A DNA stretch of 64,000 bases, from contig JACJZI010000005.1 of the NCBI GenBank assembly GCA_020635655.1, forward strand, positions 186,001 through 250,000, given 5' to 3'. The stretch is from Flavobacteriales bacterium. GTDB lineage: Bacteria > Bacteroidota > Bacteroidia > Flavobacteriales_F > PHOS-HE28. This document shows positions 52,767-62,461 of this stretch, piece by piece. The notes beneath the pieces were generated by a model, which saw only the letters and a program-made list of their open reading frames with translations, was not told the DNA's origin and made no database searches. Within the stretch, counting starts at the first letter, position 1. Every line of letters starts with the position of its first letter. The translations under genes were made by a program, and so were the position numbers.

Positions 52767-55507
52767 CATTGGCCTTCGGCGCAAAAGCGACAGTAGCGGC
52801 TTTCGGCACGGTGCGCGATCGGGACGTCCGGGTCCATCATCCGACGGACCAGACGACCGAGCAGGGCACCCGCCCGTGGGAGGAATTCGTTTCCCAGGAG
52901 CATCCCCCCATCAACTACGAGCGGCAACCCATCCAGCATCGACCGGGCCCGCAGCGGGACGATGCAAGCGGAGATCGGACCCGCCTCCGCAACGGTCGTC
53001 AGATACAACCAGGAGTAGATGATCAGTTGCAGGGACTTGTCCGTGAGCTTGTCCAATGGTTCGGGGTCGGCGAATGCGACCTTCAGTTCGCTGGGGTCGA
53101 CGTGTCCGGTCTTCATATCCACGAGCCGGCTGACGCCATCCCTTTCCTCGATCAGATCGATCCGGCCCTTCAAATGCACCGGGTGGTCCAGGCCGTGGAA
53201 AGCGGTCGGCAGCTCGGCGGCGATCTCCGTCTCCGCTGCCAGGATGCGCAATCGCTCCCCCTTTGACACCCGCTTGTGCAGCTGCTCCAGGTGCGCATCC
53301 AAGGCTTGACGGGCCATTGTCATTTGCAGGAACGCTGCGCCGGTGGACAGGTCAATAGGGATGTCCAACGCCCTGGAACGCTCGTCGAGCAGGTCGGGCA
53401 GACTTCGCCGCAAGTGTTCCAGATCGGCCGGCGTGACCCACTGTCCCATGAGTGCCCGATGCATCTGCTCCAGCACGCCATGCACGACCCGCCCGAGCTC
53501 GTCATGCCCCAATCGGTCCGCTCTGGACGGCGTTTCCTGAAGTCCGAGCACATATTTGAAATAGTGATCGAGCGGACAAGTGAGCCAGGTGGAAAGTGCC
53601 GTGGGGCTCCAGCCGCTCTCGCATCGGGCCCGCAGTGCATCCAGTTCCTGCGGTCCCTTCCGCAGGGCAATATGCGCATCGTGCCTTTTGCGGATGGGGA
53701 TCCGCACGTCCACGGACTGCAGTTGAGTTGCCGCAGCTCGGGGAAGTTCGTGGGCCCATTGCTGAAGGTATCGGCTGGGGCCACCGGCCTCCTCGCCACT
53801 GTCACCATGCACCAGGGTGATCTTCCGGGCGTGATGGAGCAATCGGAACACGGGATAAGCGCTGACCGCCTGGCTGTCATCCCCCAGTGGCAGTCCATAC
53901 GCCCGGCGGATATCCCATGGAATGAAGCTGTTCTCGATGCCGGCCCCGGGAAGATGCCCCTCTTCCGCGCCCAGGATGATGAAATGCGCATGGTCCATGG
54001 CACGCGATTCCAAGAGCCCCATCACCTGTATGCCCTCCAGGGGCTCTCCGTAGAGATCGATGCGGGCTTCGCGGAACAGGCGCAGCAGCACTTCGCTGTA
54101 GGCGGCGACCGTCATGGGGCGGTCCTCCACCTGCAACAGGGCATCGAGCCGGTCGATCACCAATGCTGTACGGAACAGTTGCTCCTCCATCACCGGGTCC
54201 GGTCGTGCTTCTTTCGCGGCGCGCAACAGGTGATGGATGCGATCGCGCAGTTGGCCCGCGTGCCTGACATCGACCAGGGCAGCGCTGAGATGATCAGCAA
54301 CGGGGTCCCCTTCAGGACCTTGGCGAAGGACATCCGGTGGAATGCGCCCGCCACGGGCCATCCGGAGCATTCCCAATGCGTTCTCGACACGCGTGCCCGC
54401 ATGGCCCCAAATGGCATGGCCCAACAGATGGGACAGGGCGTTCTCACGCGCGGCGCGTGATCCGGGCGCCGTGTGCAGTTGGAGGAACGCATGGAGCAGA
54501 TCGCCGATGGGCATGTCCGCCAGTGCCAGGCCCATGGTGACGTTCACCGGTCCCAGTTCCTCGGGCAATGCGCTCAGGAGGGGGGGCAGCAATTGCTCAT
54601 CGGAGAGGATGATGCACGTATCCTCCCGTTCATCGGGAGATGCGTTCAACAGCTCACCGATCGCCGTCCAGACCTGCACCATGCGACCTGGAGCCCGGAC
54701 GACCCGCACCTGGGGCGGATCGCCGCGCACCATGTCCTGTGCAGGGATCCGGCCGGCACCGAGCGCAGCAATGTCAGCGCGAAGAAAGCGGCCTGCCTCT
54801 TGAAGTTCGTGCTCGAGGTAGTAGCGGTCGGCGTCCCAAGCCACATCCGCCCGTCCCGCATCGCACAGACTTCTGACGACCTTCAGTTGTGCAGGTGTCA
54901 GCGCGTTCAGTCCGGCGAAATGGACCCGGTCCCAGCGTCCGAAAGAAGCCGGGTCCAGGGCCTTGTCCGCGGCGATACGGGCGATCTGCCCGGTCGTTCC
55001 CAGGCCTTTCCGGAACAGGGTCTCGAGCAAACGTTCATGCAGTTGGGCATGATGGGCCCATCGTTCGGCCAGGTCCTTTTGTCCCTTGCTCAACTCACCC
55101 GATCGGTAGCTCCAGGCATCGATCTCCTCCAGGTTGCGCAGATCCCGGTAGATGATGGCATGGTCCAGCAAGTGCTGGTCCACATCGTTCATGTCCCTCA
55201 GTGCGGTGGGTCCCCATTGGAGGAAATGTTCCAACGGGTCGGCCTTTTCACCCCGCAATTCCAGGTGCACCTGGTGCAATTCCAACAGGGTGGCAAGGCT
55301 ATCGAGCTGTTCCAATCCCGCCAAAGCGGTCAGGAAAGTGTCCAGGGTGTGCACCTGTGGGCTCCAAAGGGGACCGCGATGGAGCAGAGCGAGGTGTTGG
55401 CGCAGATGCAGTCCGGCCCGCCGACTGGGAAGCACCACCGCGATGTCGCGCAAAGCGCTGCCATGATCCTGCAACAACAGGTCGGCCAACTCACGCAGGA
55501 AGATCAT
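52766..55507 (-). CDS. AddB-like PD-(D/E)XK nuclease/inactivated helicase subunit
   Basis: A 913-residue protein resembling the AddB partner of AddAB double-strand-break enzymes in Bacteroidota. The N-terminus (MIFLRELADLLLQ...IAVVLPSRRAGLHLRQHLA) is typical, and helicase-like motifs are degenerate. The C-terminal nuclease domain has LTCPLDHYFKYVLGL, HLKGRIDLIE and RLVDMKTGHVD (the D...DxK metal site). The chain stops right after YCRFCAEGQ: of the four Cys ligands of the AddB iron-sulfur cluster only three are seen. The nearest AddA-like gene is 3 kb away on the same strand. The start at 55507 fits relatives; the frame is open further upstream through an oppositely coded small gene. Confidence 0.82.
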   Translation of the reverse strand: MIFLRELADLLLQDHGSALRDIAVVLPSRRAGLHLRQHLALLHRGPLWSPQVHTLDTFLTALAGLEQLDSLATLLELHQVHLELRGEKADPLEHFLQWGPTALRDMNDVDQHLLDHAIIYRDLRNLEEIDAWSYRSGELSKGQKDLAERWAHHAQLHERLLETLFRKGLGTTGQIARIAADKALDPASFGRWDRVHFAGLNALTPAQLKVVRSLCDAGRADVAWDADRYYLEHELQEAGRFLRADIAALGAGRIPAQDMVRGDPPQVRVVRAPGRMVQVWTAIGELLNASPDEREDTCIILSDEQLLPPLLSALPEELGPVNVTMGLALADMPIGDLLHAFLQLHTAPGSRAARENALSHLLGHAIWGHAGTRVENALGMLRMARGGRIPPDVLRQGPEGDPVADHLSAALVDVRHAGQLRDRIHHLLRAAKEARPDPVMEEQLFRTALVIDRLDALLQVEDRPMTVAAYSEVLLRLFREARIDLYGEPLEGIQVMGLLESRAMDHAHFIILGAEEGHLPGAGIENSFIPWDIRRAYGLPLGDDSQAVSAYPVFRLLHHARKITLVHGDSGEEAGGPSRYLQQWAHELPRAAATQLQSVDVRIPIRKRHDAHIALRKGPQELDALRARCESGWSPTALSTWLTCPLDHYFKYVLGLQETPSRADRLGHDELGRVVHGVLEQMHRALMGQWVTPADLEHLRRSLPDLLDERSRALDIPIDLSTGAAFLQMTMARQALDAHLEQLHKRVSKGERLRILAAETEIAAELPTAFHGLDHPVHLKGRIDLIEERDGVSRLVDMKTGHVDPSELKVAFADPEPLDKLTDKSLQLIIYSWLYLTTVAEAGPISACIVPLRARSMLDGLPLVVDGGMLLGNEFLPRAGALLGRLVRRMMDPDVPIAHRAESRYCRFCAEGQ

Positions 55508-55534
55508 CGCCGGAAGCTTCTGAAATTCGTGGAC

Positions 55535-55789
55535 ATGTCCAGAAAGAGCGTTCCCGGGTTTCCCCAGTTCAGACGGTCGGCCAATGGTAGCAACTTCTAT
55601 CGGATCGAGACGATGGACCGGTTCGTTGAACTGCAGGTCATCGGTCGACGGGTCGTCCGACATGATGTGCATGCCCGGGTCTTCCCGGAACGGCAGCGGA
55701 TCCAGGATATGCTTGATGGTGCGGACGGGGCCTTTCGGTCCATTCCGGAGGAGGAGTTCCTGGCCATCCTCGACCGGTGGTCGGAATGA
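55535..55789 (+). CDS. Small conserved protein of 84 residues
   Basis: A compact, charged 84-residue protein: MSRKSVPGFPQFRR, then SANGSNFYRIETMDRFVELQ, VIGRRVVRHDVHARVFPER and QRIQDMLDGADGAFRSIPEEEF. The run of codon-plausible, domain-like sequence with FYRI, Q-x-IGRR, FPE+QRIQDML matches my memory of small Bacteroidota hypotheticals. It starts 27 bases from the divergent AddB-like gene. It lies inside a longer frame antisense to addB, but only this C-terminal part looks like real protein. No function known. Confidence 0.65.
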   Translation: MSRKSVPGFPQFRRSANGSNFYRIETMDRFVELQVIGRRVVRHDVHARVFPERQRIQDMLDGADGAFRSIPEEEFLAILDRWSE

Positions 55790-55839
55790 TCCACGGCGAG
55801 CAACGGGCATTCGTATCTTTTCGTCCTTTGAACGTGCGC

Positions 55840-57966
55840 ATGCTCCGGTCCATCACTGTGGCGATCGGTTCCCTGGCAGTGGGGACCTTGATGGCCACCC
55901 ACATCATCGGTGGGGAGTTGTACTACGATCACCTGAACGCGGACTCCTACCAGTTCACGTTGAAGGTCTATCGCGACTGCGGTCCGGGCAATACCAACAA
56001 CCAGGGATTCGACGCGAGCGCCGAGCTCGGTGTCTTCGACAGTGCCGGCAACTACCTCTTCTCCGCCGTGGTCCCCACGCCCACTCCGGTGTCGGTGCCT
56101 GTCGTGCTCAACAACCCCTGTCTGACGGCCCCGGCCACGATCTGCGTGGAAATGGCGGAATATGTGACCGTTATCGATCTGCCGACACTTGCCGGTGGTT
56201 ATGTCATTTCATACCAGCGTTGCTGTCGGACGCCCACCATCTCGAACATCACCAACCCCAATTCGCAGGGTCTGACCTGCACGGTGACCGTTCCGGACGT
56301 GAACGTGTTCGGGTACAACAGCAGCCCTCGGTTCACCAATTATCCACCGATCGCACTCTGTGTGAACCAGGATTTCGTGTTCGATCATTCGGCCACCGAC
56401 CCTGACGGTGACCAATTGGAGTATTCCTTGATCACGCCCTACAATGGCGGCAACACATTGACCCCCATGCCCTCACCTCCGGCCGGACCTCCCTATATGC
56501 CGGTCAGTTGGGCCACGGGGTTCTCCCAGAACGCGCAGATGAGCGCGAACCCGCCATTGACGATGGACCCGGTGACCGGGGAACTGACCGTCACTCCCAA
56601 CACGATCGGCTCCTATGTGGTGGGTCTCGGTGTGCATGACGTCCGGAACGGGCAGGTGCTCAGCGAAGTGTATCGCGATCTACGGTTCGATGTGGTGCCC
56701 TGTCAGGTGCTGGTGACCTCCTCCATCCAGCAGCAGCAGGTCTTTTGCACGGGCAGTACCGTGCAGATGGTGAACCTGAGCACGGGCGGGAATTTCTACC
56801 ATTGGGACTTCGGCGTTCCCGGCACTGATGCCGACACATCGGACATGGTGGCGCCGAGCTTCAACTACCCCGACACAGGGATCTACACGGTCACCCTCGT
56901 GGCGAACCCGACCTGGCCCTGCGCGGACACGTCGTACGCCACGTTCCAGATCTATCCTCCATTGGATCCCGGGTTCCTGCCACCCGGCATCCAATGCCAG
57001 GGCGGACCGCCAGTGACGTTCAACGCGCTGGGCAACTTTACATCAAATGCGCAGGTGGATTGGGACCTCAGCGCGTCCGGTTCCCCGGTGACCGCGTCGG
57101 GTCCCGTGGTACAGGCCGCCTTCACACAGCCGGGCATTTTCCCGGTGCATCTCACCATCGAGGACCATGGATGTTCCGACACCTTCACGGATTCAGTGGA
57201 GGTCCATCCCTATCCGATCGCCCTGTTCACCACGGACACGGCGGGTTGTACACCGCTGCAGGTGCATTTCGACAACGGGTCCGCTGCCTGGACTCCGCTG
57301 CATTATCAGTGGGACTTCGGCGATGGGACCACCTCCACGGACGCCACGCCCAGCCATGTGTTCAACGATCCGGGTGCCTACCCTGTATCGCTCCAGGCAT
57401 GGACCGATAGTGGCTGTATCGATGTGGCCACGTTCGTTCGATCACCGGCCGTCCAGACCTGGACGCCCCCCCGGGCCGGTGCGTATGCGGAGGACGATCT
57501 GCTCAGCATCTTCGATCCGGTCACCACGGTGCTCGATGCCTCCCAAGGTGCGAATGCCTGGCACTATACCGTTGATGGCACCAGTTACGACACACCTTCG
57601 TTCACGCACGTGTTCACGGATGCCGGTATCTACACGGTGACACAGGTCGTGACATCCGGACCGGGATGTCGGGACACTGCACAATTCGCCATCCACGTGG
57701 GTGATCATCTCTTCTACGCACCCAACGCGTTCAGTCCCGACGGTGATGGGACGAATGATGTTTTCCTGCCGGAAGTACTGGGTGCCAGGCAGTACGAACT
57801 GTCCATCTACGATCGGTGGGGTGCACGTGTCTTCCATACCGCGGACCCGAAGCAAGGATGGGATGGATCGGGCGCGTTGCCGGATGTCTACGTATACAAG
57901 GCCTGGCTGGCCGAATACAGTACGGTGCGCAAGGAATTCATCGGCACGGTGACCCTCATCCGTTGA
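55840..57966 (+). CDS. T9SS type B surface protein with PKD domains
   Basis: A 708-residue secreted protein. The start MLRSITVAIGSLAVGTLMATHIIGGELYYDHL is the common opening of Bacteroidota gliding-motility-associated proteins ('THIIGGEl'). Beta-sandwich regions follow, then PKD-like units (NFYHWDFGVPGT, LHYQWDFGDGTTSTDATPSHVFNDPGAYPVSL, THVFTDAGIYTVTQVV). The chain closes with the type B/CHU C-terminal domain (FYAPNAFSPDGDGTNDVF...IYDRWGARVF...DVYVYKAWL). It is probably exposed on the surface. TATCTTTT (55814-55821), one base off the -7 consensus, precedes it. The end overlaps the convergent GNAT gene by 11 bases. Confidence 0.9.
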   Translation: MLRSITVAIGSLAVGTLMATHIIGGELYYDHLNADSYQFTLKVYRDCGPGNTNNQGFDASAELGVFDSAGNYLFSAVVPTPTPVSVPVVLNNPCLTAPATICVEMAEYVTVIDLPTLAGGYVISYQRCCRTPTISNITNPNSQGLTCTVTVPDVNVFGYNSSPRFTNYPPIALCVNQDFVFDHSATDPDGDQLEYSLITPYNGGNTLTPMPSPPAGPPYMPVSWATGFSQNAQMSANPPLTMDPVTGELTVTPNTIGSYVVGLGVHDVRNGQVLSEVYRDLRFDVVPCQVLVTSSIQQQQVFCTGSTVQMVNLSTGGNFYHWDFGVPGTDADTSDMVAPSFNYPDTGIYTVTLVANPTWPCADTSYATFQIYPPLDPGFLPPGIQCQGGPPVTFNALGNFTSNAQVDWDLSASGSPVTASGPVVQAAFTQPGIFPVHLTIEDHGCSDTFTDSVEVHPYPIALFTTDTAGCTPLQVHFDNGSAAWTPLHYQWDFGDGTTSTDATPSHVFNDPGAYPVSLQAWTDSGCIDVATFVRSPAVQTWTPPRAGAYAEDDLLSIFDPVTTVLDASQGANAWHYTVDGTSYDTPSFTHVFTDAGIYTVTQVVTSGPGCRDTAQFAIHVGDHLFYAPNAFSPDGDGTNDVFLPEVLGARQYELSIYDRWGARVFHTADPKQGWDGSGALPDVYVYKAWLAEYSTVRKEFIGTVTLIR

Positions 57967-58420
57967 GTTCCATGTCGATATGCGGGATGCCGTCCAGGGG
58001 ATATTCCGGGCCGGTGGCCATGTATCCCAGACGCTCATAGAACTTGCGAAGGTGTGCCTGTGCGGCCAGCCTCGATCGACGCGAACCATGGAGTTCCTGC
58101 ACGGCATGCAGGCATTGCTCCATGAGCCGACGTCCCACACCATTGCCCCGATCCACCTGGTCGACGACCACACGCCCGATGGCGGGGCGGTCATGTTCCC
58201 CCGCAGGCAGGATGCGTGCATAGGCGATCACCGCGCCCTTGGGCGATCGGCCGATGACATGCATGGCGTCCGGATCGAGCCCATCCAATTCCGGATAGGG
58301 GCAATCCTGCTCCACCACGAACACATCGATCCGCAGACGAAGGATATCGTGGAACAGACGGGTGTCGATCGCGGAAAAGGGGAGGACCTCCCATCGGACC
58401 ATACCGGCCTTGATGTTCAT
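57956..58420 (-). CDS. GNAT N-acetyltransferase (ElaA-like)
   Basis: A 154-residue GNAT protein similar to ElaA. Features: LFHDILRLRIDVFVVEQDCPYPELDGLD (ElaA-type N-terminal segment with Arg-x-Asp-Val-Phe-Val-Val-Glu-Gln), AIGRVVVDQVDRGNGVGRRLMEQ (acetyl-CoA pyrophosphate loop, R/Q-x-x-G-x-G/A) and the C-terminal FYERLGYMATGPEYPLDGIPHIDM. It transfers an acetyl group to an unknown acceptor. Its ATG overlaps the AddA-like gene's stop (ATGA). Confidence 0.92.
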   Translation of the reverse strand: MNIKAGMVRWEVLPFSAIDTRLFHDILRLRIDVFVVEQDCPYPELDGLDPDAMHVIGRSPKGAVIAYARILPAGEHDRPAIGRVVVDQVDRGNGVGRRLMEQCLHAVQELHGSRRSRLAAQAHLRKFYERLGYMATGPEYPLDGIPHIDMELNG

Positions 58421-61400
58421 GCTTCCATCAATTCACCCGACCGTATGTACAGCAGTGCACCACGCACATCCGATCCCACGATGTCGGAGAGCAGTTCGCG
58501 GTAGTTGCGGACCTGTTCCCGATGCACGTCACGTGGTGCCCCGGTCTTGATGTCGAGCACGCGCCATTCCTGGTGCGCACGGACGATGCGGTCCGGCCGC
58601 AACACATGGCCCTCGGCGGTGATCAATGGTGACTCGGTCAGGACCTGTGCATTGTCGGCGAAGTAGGGTCGGACCTCCTCGCGTTCGAGCACAGGTCGCA
58701 GCAGGTCCTCGAGCGTCCTGGCCGATCCAGGATCGATCATGCCACGGGCGACCGCTGCGTTCAAGGCGGGCACCAGATCGTGGACGCCCCGTACCTGCGC
58801 AAGCACCGCATGCACCAACTTGCCGAACCGGACCAGTGGTACCGGGTCGGTCGGGTCCCAATCTTCCGGTGCCGTGCGCCGGACGATCACCTTGCGCGGA
58901 CCGATCACAGCGGGTGGGATCTCCTGTGGTGATGCATGTGCGGGAGCGATCGGGCCGGCTTGGACCACTGCGCGTTGGCCGATCGGGGCATCAGGGCCGG
59001 CGGTCGCAAGATGCGCATTCCAATGTGCGATCGTCCCTCTGACCAACGGGTCATGGCTTCCTGCACGCAGCAGCGCATAGAGGCGCTGTTCCGGACGTGT
59101 GAACGCGACGTAGAGCATGTCGATATGGTCCAGACGGCGCAGGTCCTTTTCCTCGACCGCTTCCGGCAGCTGCGCCTGTTCGGCCAGCTTGTTCAAGCGC
59201 ACAAGGACACTTGGTAGCTGGGGGACGACGGTCCCCGGGTCCACCCAGATATGTTCCACGTGTCGTCCGGATCGCGTTGCCATCTCCGTGTAAGGCACGA
59301 TCACCACGGGGAACTGCAATCCCTTGGACCTGTGGATGGTCAGCACCTGGATGGCCGACCCATCATCGGGCAGGGCCACTCCTGTTTTGGAGCCGTCCCG
59401 TTCCCATTGCTCGAGGAACGTACCGATGTCATGCCCATGCTCGTGCATGCATGCATCGACGATGTCGAGCAATGTGGCAATGAACGCATCCCGCGTTGGG
59501 GTGAGACCCAATGCTTGTACCACGGCCATGGCACGGTCGAGCAGTGTGGGCCCTGCTGATGCTCCTCCTGCCTTTCCGAGAAGCTCCTCCAATCGTTCGG
59601 AGGGGCGCACATATCCATCGCGGCCCAAGAACAGGTCATTGTCCGTGGGCCCGCGACCATGGACCAATGCCCATCCCTGCAAGGCACGGGCGGCCGCTTC
59701 CTCCGATCGGTCGTGAAGGAAACGCAAGGCGTCAACGATGGCGTTCACAGCCGGATCGCGGGCCAGCCGAAGGCCATCGGGAGAAACGACCGGGTGGCCC
59801 GCATCGGTCAGGGTACGCGCGATCAACTGGCCCTGGGTGCTGGTCCGTGTCAACAGGGCGATATCACCTGGCCGATAACCATCGATCAAGGCTTCCTGGA
59901 CCAGTTCGAGCACACGGTCCTGTTCGAAGGCCTCGCGATCGGCCCCGGTCAGTTCGGAAGGAACGATGGAGAATGCGACCATGCCCTCGTGCGCGGTGAA
60001 CGGTTCCTGCTCCGAGTCCTCATAGACACGCTGCAGGTGGTTCGGGAGCGTTCGTCGCAATGCGTTGAAAAGTGCATTGTTGGACCGCACGATCGCACGG
60101 CCGGATCGATAGTTCCGAACAAGAGGAGGAATGGGATGATATGCCGCCTGCAGGGCCGCTTCGCGGCGCGCGCCGTCGTATATCGCTTCGCGGTCGTGCA
60201 GGTCGGGCAGCGCGATGAACTGCCGCACTTCCCCATTGCGCCAGCGGTAGATCGCCTGTTTGGCATCACCCACCAGAAAGACGGTCCCGCTTTCCCCCAG
60301 TGCGTTCTCCACGAGGGGCAGGAGCGCCCACCATTGCAGCACGGAGGTATCCTGGAACTCATCGATGAGGAAATGGCGGTATCGTTGACCGATGCGCTCG
60401 TAGATGAAAGGCACGGGTTCGTCCCGCACCACCTCTGCGACACGCCGGGTCAGGTCCTGAAAGAAGGTGACATGGTCCTCCTGTTTTGCCGCCTCGAGCT
60501 GTTCGTCGAGTATGTGCAGTGCACCCGTTGGCATGAGGTCGCGCAGTACGGCCAGACGGAGACGGTGTTCGCGCAACGGGCGGTCATAGAATTCCTCGAT
60601 GCGGTCCAGGAGCGCGTCCAATCGGGATGCGATGGCATCGATCCGCGCCTTTGCGGCGGGCGAGGCACTTCCGGAGGACCAATTCCCACTGGCGTGCACT
60701 TTCCTCACGGTTGCTGTCAGTTCCGGGGGCATGATCGGAGCAGCGGCAAGTGCCTGGAAGAATTTGAAGGGTCCGCGTCCGCCATGGGCCAACTCGTTCT
60801 CGCGGACCTCATTTTCCTCCAGGAGCGCGAGTGCTTCGCCGCCCAGGTCGCGGAGCATTCCGACGGTCCTTTCGACCTCGTTCCGGAGATCATCACGCAC
60901 CTGCAGGAACGTCGCGGCCCCGATCCCCCGGAGCGCTTCCAGATGGGCCATCGCCTGCTCCTGGCCCAGCTGCGCACCCAGTTGCAGGAATGGTCCTTCC
61001 GGTGACCAGCCCTTCTCGTCCTCGAGCAGTTGCTCGCAGGTAGCCACGAGCAGTTCGGTGAGCGCTGGTGCATTGCCGGCCCGGGCCAGCAGGCGATCCA
61101 CGGCTTCGGCATGGTAGTGCGCCAGATCGGTGCTCATTCGAAGGTCCTGATCCAGGCGCAGATCGCGGGCAAAGGGTCGGACCACGCGGCGTACGAAGGC
61201 ATCGATCGTGGTGATCGCGATGTCAGGCCAGTGGTGAAGCATGTGGGCATGCACCGCGTTGGCCCGTTGACGCACCACGTCGGGCGGGACGCCGATCCCA
61301 TCCAAGGCGTTCAGAAGATCCCGGGTGCGCGCCTGTGCGTGATCGCCTGAAGCCAGGTCCAACAGATAGGTCAGCACCCTCTCGCGCATTTCCGCAGCCG

Positions 61401-61536
61401 CCTTGTTGGTGAAGGTCAGCGCCAATATCCGGCGGTAGGCGTTCGGACGTTCGGACCCAAGCGCCAGCACCAGGTAACGCTTCACCAAGGCATGCGTTTT
61501 TCCTGCTCCCGCGGAACTGTGCAGCACGTTCAACAT
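58417..61536 (-). CDS. AddA-like UvrD-family helicase/nuclease
   Basis: A 1039-residue UvrD/RecB-family helicase with a C-terminal nuclease domain, the AddA type, for processing DNA double-strand ends. Helicase motifs in order: SSAGAGKT (7-14, Walker A), ALTFTNKAAAEMRERV, HFLIDEFQDTSVLQWW (Walker B), GDAKQAIYRWRNGE, VRNYRSGRAIV, LTIHRSKGLQFPVVIVPY and LYVAFTRPEQRLYAL. The nuclease part is visible in VLRPDRIVRAHQEWRVLDIKTG. The start at 61536 places the Walker A at the N-terminus as in relatives. A -7-like TAACTTGG (61557-61564, minus) lies 20 bases upstream. The GNAT gene is coupled behind it. Confidence 0.9.
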   Translation of the reverse strand: MLNVLHSSAGAGKTHALVKRYLVLALGSERPNAYRRILALTFTNKAAAEMRERVLTYLLDLASGDHAQARTRDLLNALDGIGVPPDVVRQRANAVHAHMLHHWPDIAITTIDAFVRRVVRPFARDLRLDQDLRMSTDLAHYHAEAVDRLLARAGNAPALTELLVATCEQLLEDEKGWSPEGPFLQLGAQLGQEQAMAHLEALRGIGAATFLQVRDDLRNEVERTVGMLRDLGGEALALLEENEVRENELAHGGRGPFKFFQALAAAPIMPPELTATVRKVHASGNWSSGSASPAAKARIDAIASRLDALLDRIEEFYDRPLREHRLRLAVLRDLMPTGALHILDEQLEAAKQEDHVTFFQDLTRRVAEVVRDEPVPFIYERIGQRYRHFLIDEFQDTSVLQWWALLPLVENALGESGTVFLVGDAKQAIYRWRNGEVRQFIALPDLHDREAIYDGARREAALQAAYHPIPPLVRNYRSGRAIVRSNNALFNALRRTLPNHLQRVYEDSEQEPFTAHEGMVAFSIVPSELTGADREAFEQDRVLELVQEALIDGYRPGDIALLTRTSTQGQLIARTLTDAGHPVVSPDGLRLARDPAVNAIVDALRFLHDRSEEAAARALQGWALVHGRGPTDNDLFLGRDGYVRPSERLEELLGKAGGASAGPTLLDRAMAVVQALGLTPTRDAFIATLLDIVDACMHEHGHDIGTFLEQWERDGSKTGVALPDDGSAIQVLTIHRSKGLQFPVVIVPYTEMATRSGRHVEHIWVDPGTVVPQLPSVLVRLNKLAEQAQLPEAVEEKDLRRLDHIDMLYVAFTRPEQRLYALLRAGSHDPLVRGTIAHWNAHLATAGPDAPIGQRAVVQAGPIAPAHASPQEIPPAVIGPRKVIVRRTAPEDWDPTDPVPLVRFGKLVHAVLAQVRGVHDLVPALNAAVARGMIDPGSARTLEDLLRPVLEREEVRPYFADNAQVLTESPLITAEGHVLRPDRIVRAHQEWRVLDIKTGAPRDVHREQVRNYRELLSDIVGSDVRGALLYIRSGELMEA

Positions 61537-61626
61537 GGTGCCGGGCCCATCGGGGGCCAAGTTAGGATCCCAGGTCCCCAAGGACCACCGATGACATGGG
61601 TCACCGGATCCCGGGCGGGTCGACCG

Positions 61627-61634
61627 TATTTTTG
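61627..61634 (+). promoter_or_regulatory. Bacteroidota -7 box (TATTTTTG) of the MbnP-peroxidase operon
   Basis: TATTTTTG matches TAnnTTTG exactly in an otherwise very GC-rich gap, 58 bases upstream of the MbnP-family gene. It lies divergent from the AddA-like gene. Confidence 0.5.
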
Positions 61635-61692
61635 TGGATGGCCCGGGTCCTCTTCGGTCTGCGCAGAAGGGGGCCCTTAGCACCACAATACG

Positions 61693-62457
61693 ATGCGAAA
61701 GCTCATTTTCTTCGCGGCATTGCCCATCCTGCTGGCTGCCTGTCGCCAGGACATTGCTATACCGCCCGAACCGGCCCCGACCAACACATCGTGGATCACG
61801 ATCACCTACGCACCCTTTTGGGAAGGGACCGCGTTCGACAAGTATTCGGTCTATCACGACGTGCTTCAGCACCGGGTCCAGGTGCAGGGACTGAAGTTCT
61901 ATCTGGCCATGGCACGGGCCAGACGATCGAACGGCACCTGGGAGGACCTTTTCACGGTGGACCTGCTCGACCTGTTGAACGGGCCCAAGAGCCGGAGCTA
62001 TGCCTTGCCGGCGGGTGACTACAACATGGTGGAGTGGGGTATCGGATTGCCGCCGGACCTGAACCATACGGACCCGGTCACCTATCCCGCCGAACATCCC
62101 TTGAGCTATGCACAAGGCACTTGGTGGAGCTGGGCCGCCGCCTACCGGTTCGTGATCTTCGATGGACGTTTCGATGTGGACCCGAACGGGACCGAGGTGC
62201 CACCACCCGGACAATTCAGCATCCATACCGGACTGGATACCTGCTACCGTACGGCGCAATACGACATCACGGGGACCACCGTGCCGGATACGGGGTATGC
62301 ACACCTGCACATGAACATCGACCTGGCCCATCTGCTGTACAGTGCGAACGACACCATCGACCTGGAGGTGGACAATCAGGCGCACGGCGCCAATGTCGAA
62401 CTCGCCTCACGGTTGTCCGACAACGTCCGCGACGCGATCACCGTGCATGCGCCATAG
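61693..62457 (+). CDS. MbnP-family lipoprotein (probable copper-binding partner of MbnH)
   Basis: A 254-residue lipoprotein with lipobox LLAAC at the end of MRKLIFFAALPILLAAC. The body fits the MbnP family: beta-sandwich with WITITYAPFWEG, VQVQGLKFYLAMARA, the segment YPAEHPLSYAQGTWWSWAAAYRFVIFDG (corresponding to the family's 'HPL..AxGxxWxWxxGYxF...G') and the C-terminal AHLHMNIDLAHLLY. In characterised MbnP proteins one Trp is oxidised to kynurenine by MbnH and helps to bind copper. Several Trp residues are present in the relevant segment, but I cannot say which would be modified. The di-haem peroxidase gene follows four bases after its stop. Confidence 0.85.
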   Translation: MRKLIFFAALPILLAACRQDIAIPPEPAPTNTSWITITYAPFWEGTAFDKYSVYHDVLQHRVQVQGLKFYLAMARARRSNGTWEDLFTVDLLDLLNGPKSRSYALPAGDYNMVEWGIGLPPDLNHTDPVTYPAEHPLSYAQGTWWSWAAAYRFVIFDGRFDVDPNGTEVPPPGQFSIHTGLDTCYRTAQYDITGTTVPDTGYAHLHMNIDLAHLLYSANDTIDLEVDNQAHGANVELASRLSDNVRDAITVHAP

Positions 62458-62461
62458 TGCG

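Noticed and set aside
61557..61634. Operator for joint control of the AddA-like gene and the MbnP operon
   Set aside because: The divergent gap holds promoter-like boxes for each side but no convincing symmetric operator between them.
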